NCBI RefSeq assembly: GCF_014648555.1
Contig: NZ_BMRI01000005.1
Span: forward strand, 35,038 to 94,691
Source of the DNA: Kitasatospora griseola
GTDB lineage: Bacteria; Actinomycetota; Actinomycetes; Streptomycetales; Streptomycetaceae
Direction: 5' to 3'
Length of the DNA: 59,654 bases
Position numbers and translations under genes: made by a program. Numbering within the stretch: position 1 is the first letter of the stretch; each line of letters begins with the position of its first letter. The notes under the pieces were generated by a model that saw only the letters and a program-made list of their open reading frames with translations, searched no databases and was not told where the DNA came from. Shown one piece after another: positions 22,473-30,228 of this stretch.

Positions 22473-22811
22473 GTGTTTGTCCTTGTTCGTGGTCGCGGAA
22501 TGTGTCTCTACGAGCGTGCCACGGCAGGATCTTCGCTGCGGGTCGTCGGCGCTGGGCGGGTACGCAGATGTACGGCCTTGCGGCCCACCCAGGCGCCGGG
22601 CGCATCGTGGATCAACACGCGCGTCACGTCCGCATGGCAGGTTATCCCCGGACGGCGGGCAGGTTTCGCCCGGGACCGGCTCGACCTTCGTGAGAACCGT
22701 CACAGCGGACCTGGTCCGGCGTGTCGACGGCCTCCCGCGACCCCGCGGCGCACGACGGCCCACCGCACCACACGATCACCCGGACGGGTGGCGTCAGCCG
22801 CCATTGACCGG
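22473..22811 (-). other. sucC upstream region
   Basis: These 339 bases separate the VWA-protein stop from sucC, both on the minus strand. Long open frames cross it on both strands but have no convincing start or protein features. It presumably contains the sucCD promoter. A GATAAC (22641-22646 on the minus strand) is the best -10-like hexamer, giving a leader of about 165 bases, without a clear -35. Near the VWA stop a short inverted repeat (CACCCG-TC-CGGGTG) could weakly terminate the upstream transcript. Confidence 0.35.
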
Positions 22812-23945
22812 TCACTGCCGGTTCGGCACCGGCAGCGGACGCTTCTCGATCGCGGCCGCCATGATGTCCGGGAACGCGTCCGGGGTGCAGGCGAACGCCG
22901 GAGCCCCCAACGCGGCCAGCGCCTGCGCGTGCGCGTGGTCGTACGCCGGCGCGCCCTCGTCGGACAACGCCAGCAGCGCGATGAACTGCACCCCCGACGC
23001 CTTCATCGACGCCACCCGCTTCAGCATCTCGTCCCGGATGCCGCCCTCGTACAGGTCGCTGATCAGCACCACGATCGTCTCCGACGGGCGGGTGATCTTC
23101 GACTGGCAGTACGCCAGCGCCCGGTTGATGTCGGTGCCGCCGCCCAACTGGGTCGCGAACAGCACGTCCACCGGGTCGCTCAGCTGCTCGGTCAGGTCCA
23201 CCACCGAGGTGTCGAACACCACCAGCCGGGTGTCCAGGCTGTGCATCGACGCCAGCACCGCGCCGAACACCGCCGAGTGCACCACCGACGGCGCCATCGA
23301 CCCCGACTGGTCGATGCACAGGATCACGTCCTTCTTCACCGCCCGCTGTGCCCGCGCGTAGCCGACCAGCCGCTCCGGCACCACCGTCCGGTACTCCGGC
23401 AGGTACTTCGACAGGTTGGCCCGGATGGTCCGGTCCCAGTCGATGTCCCGGTGCTTGGGCCGGTTCACCTTGGCGCTGCGGTCCAGCGCCCCGCCCAGCG
23501 TCGAACGGGTCTTGTCGGCCAGCCGGCGCTCCAGCTCCGCGACCACCTTGCCGACCACCATGCGGGCCGACTCCCGGGTGGTCTCCGGCAGCGCGTGCTT
23601 CAACGACAGCAGCGTCCCCACCAGGTGCACGTCCGGCTCCACCGCTGCCAGCATCTCCGGCTCCAGCAGCAGCCGGTCCAGCCCCAGCCGGGAGATCGCG
23701 TCCTGCTGCATCAGCTGCACCACGCTGGTCGGGAAGTACTCCCGGATGTCGCCCAACCACCGCGCCACCTGCGGCGCGGACCCCCCGAGCCCCGCCGACC
23801 GCTTCCCGTCCTCCCGGTACAGCGCCCCGAGCGCCCCGTCCATCCCCGCATCCCGCCGCGACAGCCGCACCCCGGTCCCGTCCCCCTCGGCTCCCAGGAC
23901 GAGCCGCCACCGCCGCATCCGCTCATCATCCTGACGGACAGTCAT
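22812..23945 (-). CDS. VWA domain-containing protein of a MoxR-linked module
   Basis: A 377-residue cytoplasmic protein without signal peptide or membrane helix. The C-terminal half is a von Willebrand A domain with an intact MIDAS: D212, S214 and S216 in DQSGSMAP, the GGGTDINRAL threonine and the ISDLYEGG aspartate. The N-terminal 180 residues form a helical region common to VWA partners of MoxR ATPases (CoxE-like). It is the last gene of the minus-strand arm, 176 bases after the DUF5682 stop, with its own ribosome-binding site (GAGGAG). In MoxR-VWA pairs the ATPase remodels metal-binding targets via the VWA protein; the target here is unknown. Confidence 0.88.
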   Translation of the reverse strand: MTVRQDDERMRRWRLVLGAEGDGTGVRLSRRDAGMDGALGALYREDGKRSAGLGGSAPQVARWLGDIREYFPTSVVQLMQQDAISRLGLDRLLLEPEMLAAVEPDVHLVGTLLSLKHALPETTRESARMVVGKVVAELERRLADKTRSTLGGALDRSAKVNRPKHRDIDWDRTIRANLSKYLPEYRTVVPERLVGYARAQRAVKKDVILCIDQSGSMAPSVVHSAVFGAVLASMHSLDTRLVVFDTSVVDLTEQLSDPVDVLFATQLGGGTDINRALAYCQSKITRPSETIVVLISDLYEGGIRDEMLKRVASMKASGVQFIALLALSDEGAPAYDHAHAQALAALGAPAFACTPDAFPDIMAAAIEKRPLPVPNRQ

Positions 23946-24121
23946 CTGAACTCACTCCTCACCCGCAGGGAAAGCTGCGCGAAGCGGAAGAAACAAGGGA
24001 ACGGGCACCTCCCGGCCCGCCAGGGCTGGGAGAGAACTGCGCAGAGCGGAAGGAGCGGAGGGCACGATCAGGGCACTGCAGCGCGGGCCCACCACTGATC
24101 GCATCCCCCGCCCACGACACG

Positions 24122-26512
24122 TCAGCTCGCGCGGCGGTCCGCCTGGCGCGGGATGACCGCTTGCCGCACGCCCAGGAGCAGCGCCAGCACGGGCGTCGTC
24201 GCGTCCGCGCGCTCCGCGTCCAGCTCGATGTCGGGGCCGCTGTCCACGACAGAAGTGCTCAGCGGTCCGGCGGCGACCCGGGAGCCGATGGTGTGGCGGA
24301 CGCCCGTCTCCAGGGAGGAGAAGGTGCGGCGCAGGATCGGCAGCAGGTCGGTGAAGGTCTCGGCGGGGACGCCGCACAGCCAGGTGTCGAGCAGGCCGAG
24401 CAGGGCCGGGTCGTGCAGGAGCATCGCGCCGCCGCCGGAGACCAGGCCCTCGACCCAGCCGGCGGCGTCCAGCGGACCGGAGGCGATCGAGAGGACCAGG
24501 CCGAGCCGCCGGCCGGCCTCCGCGGTGTCGATCCGGCCGTCGTCGAGCAGCAGTCGGACAGCGCGGCCGCGCAGCAGCCCGGGGACGCCGGTGGCCGGTC
24601 CGCCGTGCGGTTCGCGGGCGGCGAGCGCCGTGAGGGTGCCGGCCCACCGTTCGCCGATGGCGGTGTCGGAGAGCAGGGCGATCGCCTGGTGGACGGCGTC
24701 GATCTCGGTGCGGCGGGCGCTCGCGCCGTCCGCGTCGAGGCCGGTGCAGGCCGCGGGCAGGGCGACGCAGAGCCGTTCGGCGAGGCCGAGCGCGACGGCG
24801 GTGAGGGCGCTGGTGTCGGTGGCGCGGACGTCGCCGTAGCGCAGGGTGCGGACCAGGGCGGGCAGTGCGGTGGCGAGGTGTCCGGCGTCGGTGTCGAGCG
24901 CGGCGCGGTCGGCGAGCCGCCGCATCACCTCGGGCAGGGCGTCGGGGAGCGCGGCCAGCAGGCAGTGCTCGGCGAGTTCGGTGAGCGCGGTGAGCTCGGC
25001 GCCGGCCGCGTCGGCGACCGCCTTGCCGGTGGCGGCGCCCAGCACGGTGGTGCCCCACTGGCCGGCCTCGACCAGACGGACGGCGTACTCGGGTTCCCAG
25101 ACGAGCTGCCAGGTCTCCCGGAAGGTGCCGGTGGACTGCACGCTGTCGCGGACCGGCCGGCCCCAGTGCAGGCCGAGGAGCCGCAGCCGGTGCAGCAGTC
25201 GGGAGCGCTCGGCGTCGAGGTCCTTGCGCAGGTCGAGGACGAGTTCGCGGCCGGTCGCCTCGGGCTTGAGCCGCAGCGTGCGCTGAAGGCGCGTCAGGTC
25301 GCGCTGCAGCGGCACCGCGGGCGCGTCGTCGGGGACCTCGCCGAGCGCGTCGCCGACCACCAGCCGGTCGTGGACCAGGGCGAGGGCCAGGTCGGAGCCG
25401 TCGCACATGACGGCGCGGACCGCGTCCAGGGTCTCGGTGAGGCCGGGCAGCGGACGGCCGCGCATCGCGGCGAGGGTGTCGGCCAGCCGGATCGCCTCGA
25501 TGACGTGCGCGGAGGAGACCGGGTGGTCCTCGGCGCGCAGCAGTCCGGCGACCTTGGTCATCCAGCGGGCGATCGGCTGCTCGGGCGTGGTGTACAGGTG
25601 GTGGTACCAGCCGGGCGAGTCGATGCCGGCGCCGTAGCCGGTGTGCTGGGACAGCCGCCGGTGGGTCCACGGCACCCAGGTGAGTTCGGTCTTCAGCTTC
25701 TTGGGGAGTTCGGCGAGCAGCGCCCGGTCGTGCGCGACGGTCGGCATGACGGCCAGCGCGGGGACGTGCCAGGCGCCGCAGACCACGGCGATCCGCTGGT
25801 GCCCGGCCCGGCGGGCGGCGCGGATCTGCTGCCGCATGGCGGCCTCGCGGATCTCGTCGCGCCGCTCGACGGGGTGGTGCTCGCGCAGCGCGGCCATCGC
25901 CTCGGCGAGAGCGGCGAACGGTTCGAGCGCCTCGGCAAGGGAGCAACCGGGCACCTGGGGGTACCCCCGGCCGAAGGCTGGGGGAGGGTCGGCGCCGGGG
26001 GTGCGGTGCTCGATCACGTCCTCCCACCAGGCCTCCGGGTCGGGATGTCCGGCGGCGGCGGCGAGTTCGGCGATCGGGTCGACGGGGGCGGGCCCGGAAG
26101 TGCCCCCCGGCACTCCCGGCCCCTGCTCCCCCTCTTCTGACGCGCCGTCGGCCGGGAATGTCGCATCCGGATCGGCGCCGCGCGGCGGGAGCGCGAGACT
26201 CTGCCCGGCCGGCAGGTCGATGAACCGGACCGGCACCCCGGCGTCCGCGGCGTGCCGCAGCGCCACCCACTCGGGGGAGAACTCGGCGTACGGCCAGAAC
26301 GCGGCCCGCGCCGGGTCGTCGCTGACGTGGGCGAGCAGGGCGACCGGCGGGACCATGTCCTTCTCGGCGGCCAGCGCGGTCAGCTCGTCGGCCTCCGGGG
26401 GTCCCTCGATCAGCACCGCGTCGGGCTGCAGGGCGGCCAGCGCGGCGGCGACCGCGCGGGCCGAGCCGGGGCCGTGGTGGCGCACCCCGAGCAGCGTCAC
26501 CTGGGCACTCAC
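24122..26512 (-). CDS. DUF5682 family protein (TIKI/EreA/ChaN-like motifs)
   Basis: A 796-residue soluble protein starting at GTG 26512, which overlaps the MoxR stop (GTGA). The N-terminal domain shows VTLLGVRHHGPGSA (G9, H12, H13), LIEGPPEAD (E36), EWVALRHA and VPVRFIDLP, and later AVVCGAWHVPALA (G246, H249). Paired GxxH motifs with an intervening glutamate are the signature of the TIKI/TraB/EreA/ChaN superfamily, so a metal-dependent hydrolase activity is plausible. Residues 105-190 hold low-complexity inserts, one of them encoded by a palindromic repeat element. The rest is largely helical and unrecognised. The family occurs beside MoxR, VWA and SWIM genes; no function is established. Confidence 0.8.
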   Translation of the reverse strand: MSAQVTLLGVRHHGPGSARAVAAALAALQPDAVLIEGPPEADELTALAAEKDMVPPVALLAHVSDDPARAAFWPYAEFSPEWVALRHAADAGVPVRFIDLPAGQSLALPPRGADPDATFPADGASEEGEQGPGVPGGTSGPAPVDPIAELAAAAGHPDPEAWWEDVIEHRTPGADPPPAFGRGYPQVPGCSLAEALEPFAALAEAMAALREHHPVERRDEIREAAMRQQIRAARRAGHQRIAVVCGAWHVPALAVMPTVAHDRALLAELPKKLKTELTWVPWTHRRLSQHTGYGAGIDSPGWYHHLYTTPEQPIARWMTKVAGLLRAEDHPVSSAHVIEAIRLADTLAAMRGRPLPGLTETLDAVRAVMCDGSDLALALVHDRLVVGDALGEVPDDAPAVPLQRDLTRLQRTLRLKPEATGRELVLDLRKDLDAERSRLLHRLRLLGLHWGRPVRDSVQSTGTFRETWQLVWEPEYAVRLVEAGQWGTTVLGAATGKAVADAAGAELTALTELAEHCLLAALPDALPEVMRRLADRAALDTDAGHLATALPALVRTLRYGDVRATDTSALTAVALGLAERLCVALPAACTGLDADGASARRTEIDAVHQAIALLSDTAIGERWAGTLTALAAREPHGGPATGVPGLLRGRAVRLLLDDGRIDTAEAGRRLGLVLSIASGPLDAAGWVEGLVSGGGAMLLHDPALLGLLDTWLCGVPAETFTDLLPILRRTFSSLETGVRHTIGSRVAAGPLSTSVVDSGPDIELDAERADATTPVLALLLGVRQAVIPRQADRRAS
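25957..25986. repeat. Palindromic repeat element inside the DUF5682 gene
   Basis: A perfect 12-base palindrome GGGGGTACCCCC (25957-25968) is fused to a hairpin with 9-base arms (25964-25972 and 25976-25984, one mismatch). The combined motif, CCCCCAGCC...GGCCGGGGGTACCCCC on the minus strand, resembles short palindromic elements that I know to be scattered through Streptomyces genomes. It is read in frame and encodes residues about 176-188, PPAFGRGYPQVPG, a linker-like insert. Confidence 0.6.
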
Positions 26513-27606
26513 GCGGAGACCTCCCGGGCGGCCCGGTAGAAGTCCTTCCAGCCGTCGCGGTCGCGGACCACGCCTTCCACGTACTCGCGCCACACCTGCC
26601 GGTCGGCGACCGGGTCGCGGACCACGGCGCCGACGATGCCGTCCGCGACGTCGCCGGCCCGCAGCACGCCGTCGCCGAAGTGGGTGGCCAGCGCGAGGCC
26701 GTTGGTGACCACCGAGATCGCCTCGGCGGTGGACAGCGTGCCGCTGGGGGTCTTCACCTTGGTGCGGCCGTCGGCGGTCAGACCGGCCCGCAGCTCGCGG
26801 AAGACGGTGACCACCCGGCGGATCTCCTCGGCGCCGCCCGGCAGTTCGGGCAGGTCGAGGGAGCGGCCGAGCTGGCCGACCCGGCGGGTGACGATCTCCA
26901 CCTCCTCGTCGAGGGTGGCGGGCAGCGGCAGCACCACGGTGTTGAACCGGCGGCGCAGCGCGGAGGAGAGCTCGTTGACGCCGCGGTCGCGGTCGTTGGC
27001 GGTGGCGATCACGTTGAAGCCGCGCACCGCCTGCACCTCGGTGCCGAGTTCGGGCACCGGCAGGGTCTTCTCCGACAGGATGGTGATCAGGCTGTCCTGC
27101 ACGTCGGCGGGGATGCGGGTGAGCTCCTCGACGCGGGCGATCTGCCCGTCCCGCATGGCCCGCATCAACGGGGACGGCACCAGGGCGTCCTCGCTGGGCC
27201 CGTGGGCGAGCAGCTGCGCGTAGTTCCACCCGTAGCGGACCGCCTCCTCCGGGGTGCCCGCGGTGCCCTGGACGAGCAGCGTGGAGTCGCCCGAGATCGC
27301 GGCGGCCAGGTGCTCGGACACCCAGGTCTTGGCCGTGCCGGGCACACCGAGCAGCAGCAGCGCCCGGTCGGTGGCCAGCGTCGTCACGGCGACCTCGATC
27401 ACCCGGCGCGGCCCGATGTACTTGGGCGTGATCACCGTCCCGTCGGCGAGCTCCCCGCCCAACAGGTACGTGGCGACCGCCCACGGCGACAGCCGCCAAC
27501 GCTCCGGCCGCACCCGGTCGTCATGCCGGGCAAGGGCGGCCAACTCCTCGCCGAACGCGTCCTCGGCGTGCTGCCGCAGGACCTCGCTGGTCGTCTCGGT
27601 GGTCAT
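26509..27606 (-). CDS. MoxR family AAA+ ATPase
   Basis: AAA+ chaperone-like ATPase of 365 residues. The ATG at 27606 is preferred over 27624 because GGAG lies seven bases upstream. Walker A is GVPGTAKT (87-94), the Walker B region reads ARVEEL (157-162), with valine in place of the usual aspartate, sensor 1 is VIATANDRDRG, and the arginine-finger region is SSALRRRFNTVVL. It is the first gene of the MoxR-DUF5682-VWA arm and is coupled to DUF5682. A minus-strand TATGTA (27688-27693) is a possible -10. MoxR proteins normally work with a VWA partner, here encoded two genes downstream. Confidence 0.9.
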   Translation of the reverse strand: MTTETTSEVLRQHAEDAFGEELAALARHDDRVRPERWRLSPWAVATYLLGGELADGTVITPKYIGPRRVIEVAVTTLATDRALLLLGVPGTAKTWVSEHLAAAISGDSTLLVQGTAGTPEEAVRYGWNYAQLLAHGPSEDALVPSPLMRAMRDGQIARVEELTRIPADVQDSLITILSEKTLPVPELGTEVQAVRGFNVIATANDRDRGVNELSSALRRRFNTVVLPLPATLDEEVEIVTRRVGQLGRSLDLPELPGGAEEIRRVVTVFRELRAGLTADGRTKVKTPSGTLSTAEAISVVTNGLALATHFGDGVLRAGDVADGIVGAVVRDPVADRQVWREYVEGVVRDRDGWKDFYRAAREVSA

Positions 27607-27716
27607 CGACTGCTCCGATCTCACGGGACGTCAGAACACTGCGCAGAAAGGGCGCGAAGGGGGAATGGCACGGCGCTGACCTGGGGATACATACTCCCGT
27701 TCGGGCCGTGCGAGAC

Positions 27717-28157
27717 CTACTCTGCACCCCGCCACCGACAATTCCGCCGGCCCCGTGCCGCAGCCGCCCGGTCGGCGACGAGCGGCCACAGCTGGGCCGC
27801 GCCGAACGCCAGCTCGACGGCCAGGAAGCCCCACAGCAGGCCGGTCGCGCCGTGGGCCAGGGCCCAGGCCTGCCAGCAGGCGAACAGGAGGCGGGCGGCG
27901 CCGTCGTAGCGGCCGTGCACCGGGAGGGGGCGGAGGAGGCGGAGGAGGGCCCACACCACGACCAGGGAGCCCATCAGGTTGGCGAACAGGGTCAGCACGG
28001 GCTCCGGCGGCGGGAGTTCGCCCACCCCGAGGGCCCGCCCGGCGGCGGACAGCGCGCGGTGCGCCAGGGCGAACGTCCAGGGGGTGGCGAACGGGGCGGT
28101 GACCAGCAGGTCGTACCAGGCGCTGGCGCGGACCACGCGGAGGTGGCGGGGTGTCAT
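27717..28157 (-). CDS. Small four-helix membrane protein under a MerR-type promoter
   Basis: Unrecognised 146-residue protein with about four hydrophobic segments (roughly 12-35, 55-78, 90-108 and 112-130) and basic ends (MTPRHLRVVR; RAAAARGRRNCRWRGAE). AAGGAG precedes the ATG at 28157. It is divergent from the MerR gene, and the MerR-type operator upstream is oriented so that its -35 faces this gene, making it the probable target of the regulator. It lies 110 bases before the MoxR gene on the same strand. The regulator family suggests a response to a small hydrophobic or metal ligand, but nothing in the protein identifies it. Confidence 0.65.
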   Translation of the reverse strand: MTPRHLRVVRASAWYDLLVTAPFATPWTFALAHRALSAAGRALGVGELPPPEPVLTLFANLMGSLVVVWALLRLLRPLPVHGRYDGAARLLFACWQAWALAHGATGLLWGFLAVELAFGAAQLWPLVADRAAAARGRRNCRWRGAE

Positions 28158-28197
28158 CGGGCGGTCTCCTTCAACTCTCGCCGTGCGGACCGCCCCA

Positions 28198-28228
28198 GGT
28201 TCGACCCTGGAGTACTGTCCAAGGTCAA
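28198..28228 (-). promoter_or_regulatory. MerR-type promoter/operator
   Basis: A dyad ACCCTGGA-N6-TCCAAGGT (28204-28225, seven of eight pairs matching) lies between the divergent membrane gene and merR. On the minus strand TTGACC (28223-28228) fits a -35, and the dyad fills the long 18-19-base spacer before TCGAAC, the arrangement MerR-family activators need. On the plus strand TTCGAC and TCAAGT are similarly spaced and could allow autoregulation. Confidence 0.7.
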
Positions 28229-28249
28229 GTCGCCGACGGAGGCAGGGAC

Positions 28250-28603
28250 ATGAGGATCGGGGAACTCGCCGAGCGGGCCGGGCTGAGCCGCGATGCCGTC
28301 CGGTTCTACGAGCGCACCGGGCTGCTGACGGCCCGCCGGCTGCCGAACGGCTACCGCGACTTTCCGCCGGAGGCGGTGCCCTGGCTGCGGTACGTCCGTA
28401 CCGCGCAGGCGCTCGGCTTCTCGCTCGCCGAGATCGCCCGCACCGGCGCGGAACTGGACGGCGCACCGGACGCCGCCGAGCGACTGTCGGCGCTGCTGCG
28501 GGAGAAGATCGCCCTGATCGACGCCCGCACCGCCGAGCTCGCGGCGCTGCGCGCGGATCTCGTCGAGCGGGTCGGCTCCGGCTGTCCGCTGGCCCCGGCC
28601 TGA
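28250..28603 (+). CDS. MerR family transcriptional regulator
   Basis: A short MerR protein of 117 residues. The N-terminal winged helix has MRIGELAERAGLSRDAVRFYERTGLL with the family arginine and tyrosine, followed by LPNGYRDF. A dimerisation helix spans about 75-108 (LREKIALIDARTAELAALRADLVER). The C-terminus GSGCPLAPA has one cysteine only, so it lacks the paired cysteines of CueR-type copper sensors but could belong to a related group sensing another ligand. GGAGG lies seven bases upstream of the ATG. Its probable operator is at 28204-28225. It sits between the two divergent arms of the MoxR/SWIM module and might control one or both. Confidence 0.88.
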   Translation: MRIGELAERAGLSRDAVRFYERTGLLTARRLPNGYRDFPPEAVPWLRYVRTAQALGFSLAEIARTGAELDGAPDAAERLSALLREKIALIDARTAELAALRADLVERVGSGCPLAPA

Positions 28604-28631
28604 CCGTCCCTCAACTGTCAGTGGCGCCGCC

Positions 28632-28647
28632 TAACGTCGTGGGCATG
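28632..28647 (+). promoter_or_regulatory. Candidate leaderless promoter of the SWIM gene
   Basis: TAACGT (28632-28637) is followed after seven bases by the ATG at 28645 and there is no ribosome-binding site. This spacing puts the transcription start at the ATG itself, as in leaderless actinobacterial mRNAs. No good -35 is visible, so the assignment is tentative. Confidence 0.4.
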
Positions 28648-29958
28648 GAGGAACGCTGGAGCACCGAACACGTCCTTTCCCTGGCCCCCGACCCGGCGTC
28701 CCAGAAAGCCGCGGGCAAGCTCTCCGGGCCCGCACCGTGGAGTGGCGCCGGCACCGGTCAGGGCGCGCTGTGGGGCCTGTGCAAGGGCAGCGGCAGCACG
28801 CCGTACCGGACGGCGGTGGAGCTCGGCACCCCCGCCTACAAGTGCAGTTGCCCGAGCCGAAAGTTCCCGTGCAAGCACGCCCTGGGCCTGCTGCTGCTGT
28901 GGGCGTCCGGGCCGGAGGCCGTCACCGCGGCCGCCGAGGCGCCCGACTGGGTGTCGGAGTGGCTGAACGGCCGTAGTCAGGCCGCCGCCGACAAGGCCGC
29001 CAAGCAGCAGGCGAAGGCCGCCGACGCGGATCCGGAGGCCGCCCGCAAGCGGGCCGCCAAGCGTTCCGCGCGGGTCGCCGCGGGCGCGCTCGACCTGCGG
29101 CTGCGGCTGGCCGACGGCATCCGCCGGGGCCTCGCCGATCCGCCGCCCGCGGGCGCCTGGGACGAGGTCGCGGCCCGCATGGTCGACGCCCAGGCCCCGG
29201 GCCTGGCCGGCCGGGTCCGGGCGCTGGCCGACACCCCGCAGGACGGTCTGCTGGAGGAGTACGCGATGCTGCACCTGCTGGCCGGCGCGTACGGCCGGAT
29301 CGACGCCCTGCCGGAGGCGCTCGCCGCGACCGTCCGCACCCGGGTCGGCTTCACCACCGACACCGCCGAACTGCTCGCCGGCCCGACCGTCCGCGACCGC
29401 TGGCAGGTCCTCGGCAGCCGGGACACCGCCGACGAGCGGCTCACCACCCGCCGGGTGTGGCTGCGCGGCGCGAAGACCGGCCGTGACGCCCTGCTGCTGG
29501 CCTTCGGCCGCCCCGGCCAGGCCCCCGACCTGGCGCTGCCCACCGGCCGGCTGCTGGAGGCCGACGTCGCCTTCCACCCGGGCGCCCGCCCGCTGCGCGC
29601 CGTCCTCGGCACCCGGTACGGCGACCCCGAGCCGGCCCCGGCGGCCGTGCCCGCCGGACTCTCCCCGGCGGAGGCGCTGGCCGCGTACGGCGACGCCGTC
29701 GCCGAGGACCCGTGGCTGGACAGCTGGCCGGCCGTCCTCACCGACGTCGTCCCCGTCCTCACCCCGGACGGCTGGCAGCTCACCGACGGCCGGCACACCC
29801 TTCCGGTGCGCCGCGGCGCGCTCGCCGACGCCGCGCTGTGGCGTCTCGCCGCGGTCTCCGCCGGCCACCCCGTCACGCTGTTCGGCGAGTGCGGCCACGC
29901 CGGCTTCACGCCCGTCACCGCCTGGGACGCCGAGCACCGCCCCGTCGGCCTCGGCTGA
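28645..29958 (+). CDS. SWIM zinc-finger domain protein
   Basis: A 437-residue soluble protein. The SWIM motif CxCx6CxH is intact (C67, C69, C76, H78 in YKCSCPSRKFPCKHALGLLL) and probably binds zinc. Residues 108-150 form a charged alanine/lysine-rich helix (DKAAKQQAKAADADPEAARKRAAKR). The remaining 290 residues have no recognised fold. SWIM domains are thought to mediate DNA or protein contacts. It heads the plus-strand arm of the module, with the small basic protein and DUF5691 downstream. The start is fixed by the conserved-looking MEERWSTEHVLSLAPD and by the absence of a better upstream codon. Confidence 0.85.
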   Translation: MEERWSTEHVLSLAPDPASQKAAGKLSGPAPWSGAGTGQGALWGLCKGSGSTPYRTAVELGTPAYKCSCPSRKFPCKHALGLLLLWASGPEAVTAAAEAPDWVSEWLNGRSQAAADKAAKQQAKAADADPEAARKRAAKRSARVAAGALDLRLRLADGIRRGLADPPPAGAWDEVAARMVDAQAPGLAGRVRALADTPQDGLLEEYAMLHLLAGAYGRIDALPEALAATVRTRVGFTTDTAELLAGPTVRDRWQVLGSRDTADERLTTRRVWLRGAKTGRDALLLAFGRPGQAPDLALPTGRLLEADVAFHPGARPLRAVLGTRYGDPEPAPAAVPAGLSPAEALAAYGDAVAEDPWLDSWPAVLTDVVPVLTPDGWQLTDGRHTLPVRRGALADAALWRLAAVSAGHPVTLFGECGHAGFTPVTAWDAEHRPVGLG

Positions 29959-30090
29959 CCGACAACCTCCACCCGCACGCCTGACGCCACGTCACGGCCT
30001 CGGCATGCCCGAAAAAGCCACCACACCCGACCGACCGGCCCTTCGGCGCTCCCCGGCGTCTCCCGACGGCCCGTCAACCGGAGGAACCAC

Positions 30091-30228
30091 ATGTCCTGCA
30101 TCCGCACCCGCCAGCGCGCCGCCGTCCGACGCATCTGCCTGCACCACGCCGCCCGCCGCGCCGCCACCGCCAGCGGCTGGGGCCGGCGCCACCGCACCGA
30201 CGCCCGCCCGATCGGGGGCCGCGCATGA
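30091..30228 (+). CDS. Small basic protein coupled to the DUF5691 gene
   Basis: A 45-residue protein not recognised from any family. It has an excellent ribosome-binding site (CCGGAGGAACCAC before ATG) and its TGA overlaps the DUF5691 ATG (ATGA), the same coupling used elsewhere in this window. About a quarter of its residues are arginine, with three histidines and two cysteines (C3 and C16), giving a strongly positive charge. It could be a true small protein binding nucleic acid or an acidic partner, or a leader peptide that couples ribosomes onto DUF5691. It lies 132 bases after the SWIM stop. Confidence 0.5.
   Translation: MSCIRTRQRAAVRRICLHHAARRAATASGWGRRHRTDARPIGGRA

Noticed and set aside
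22473..22763. N-terminal extension of SucC by 97 residues
   Set aside because: GTG 22472 has a good ribosome-binding site and starts exactly at the family N-terminus; the extension has no similarity to SucC.
20529..24098. 1189-codon plus-strand frame antisense to sucD, sucC and the VWA gene
   Set aside because: A shadow frame with histidine/glycine/valine-rich, domain-free sequence opposite three confident genes.
23946..24121. Two related words (GCTGCGCGAAGCGGAAG and ACTGCGCAGAGCGGAAG) between the VWA and DUF5682 genes as part of the repeat family at 16.8-17.2 kb
   Set aside because: They share only a GCGCAG-like core with the array and have different flanks, so kinship cannot be supported by eye.
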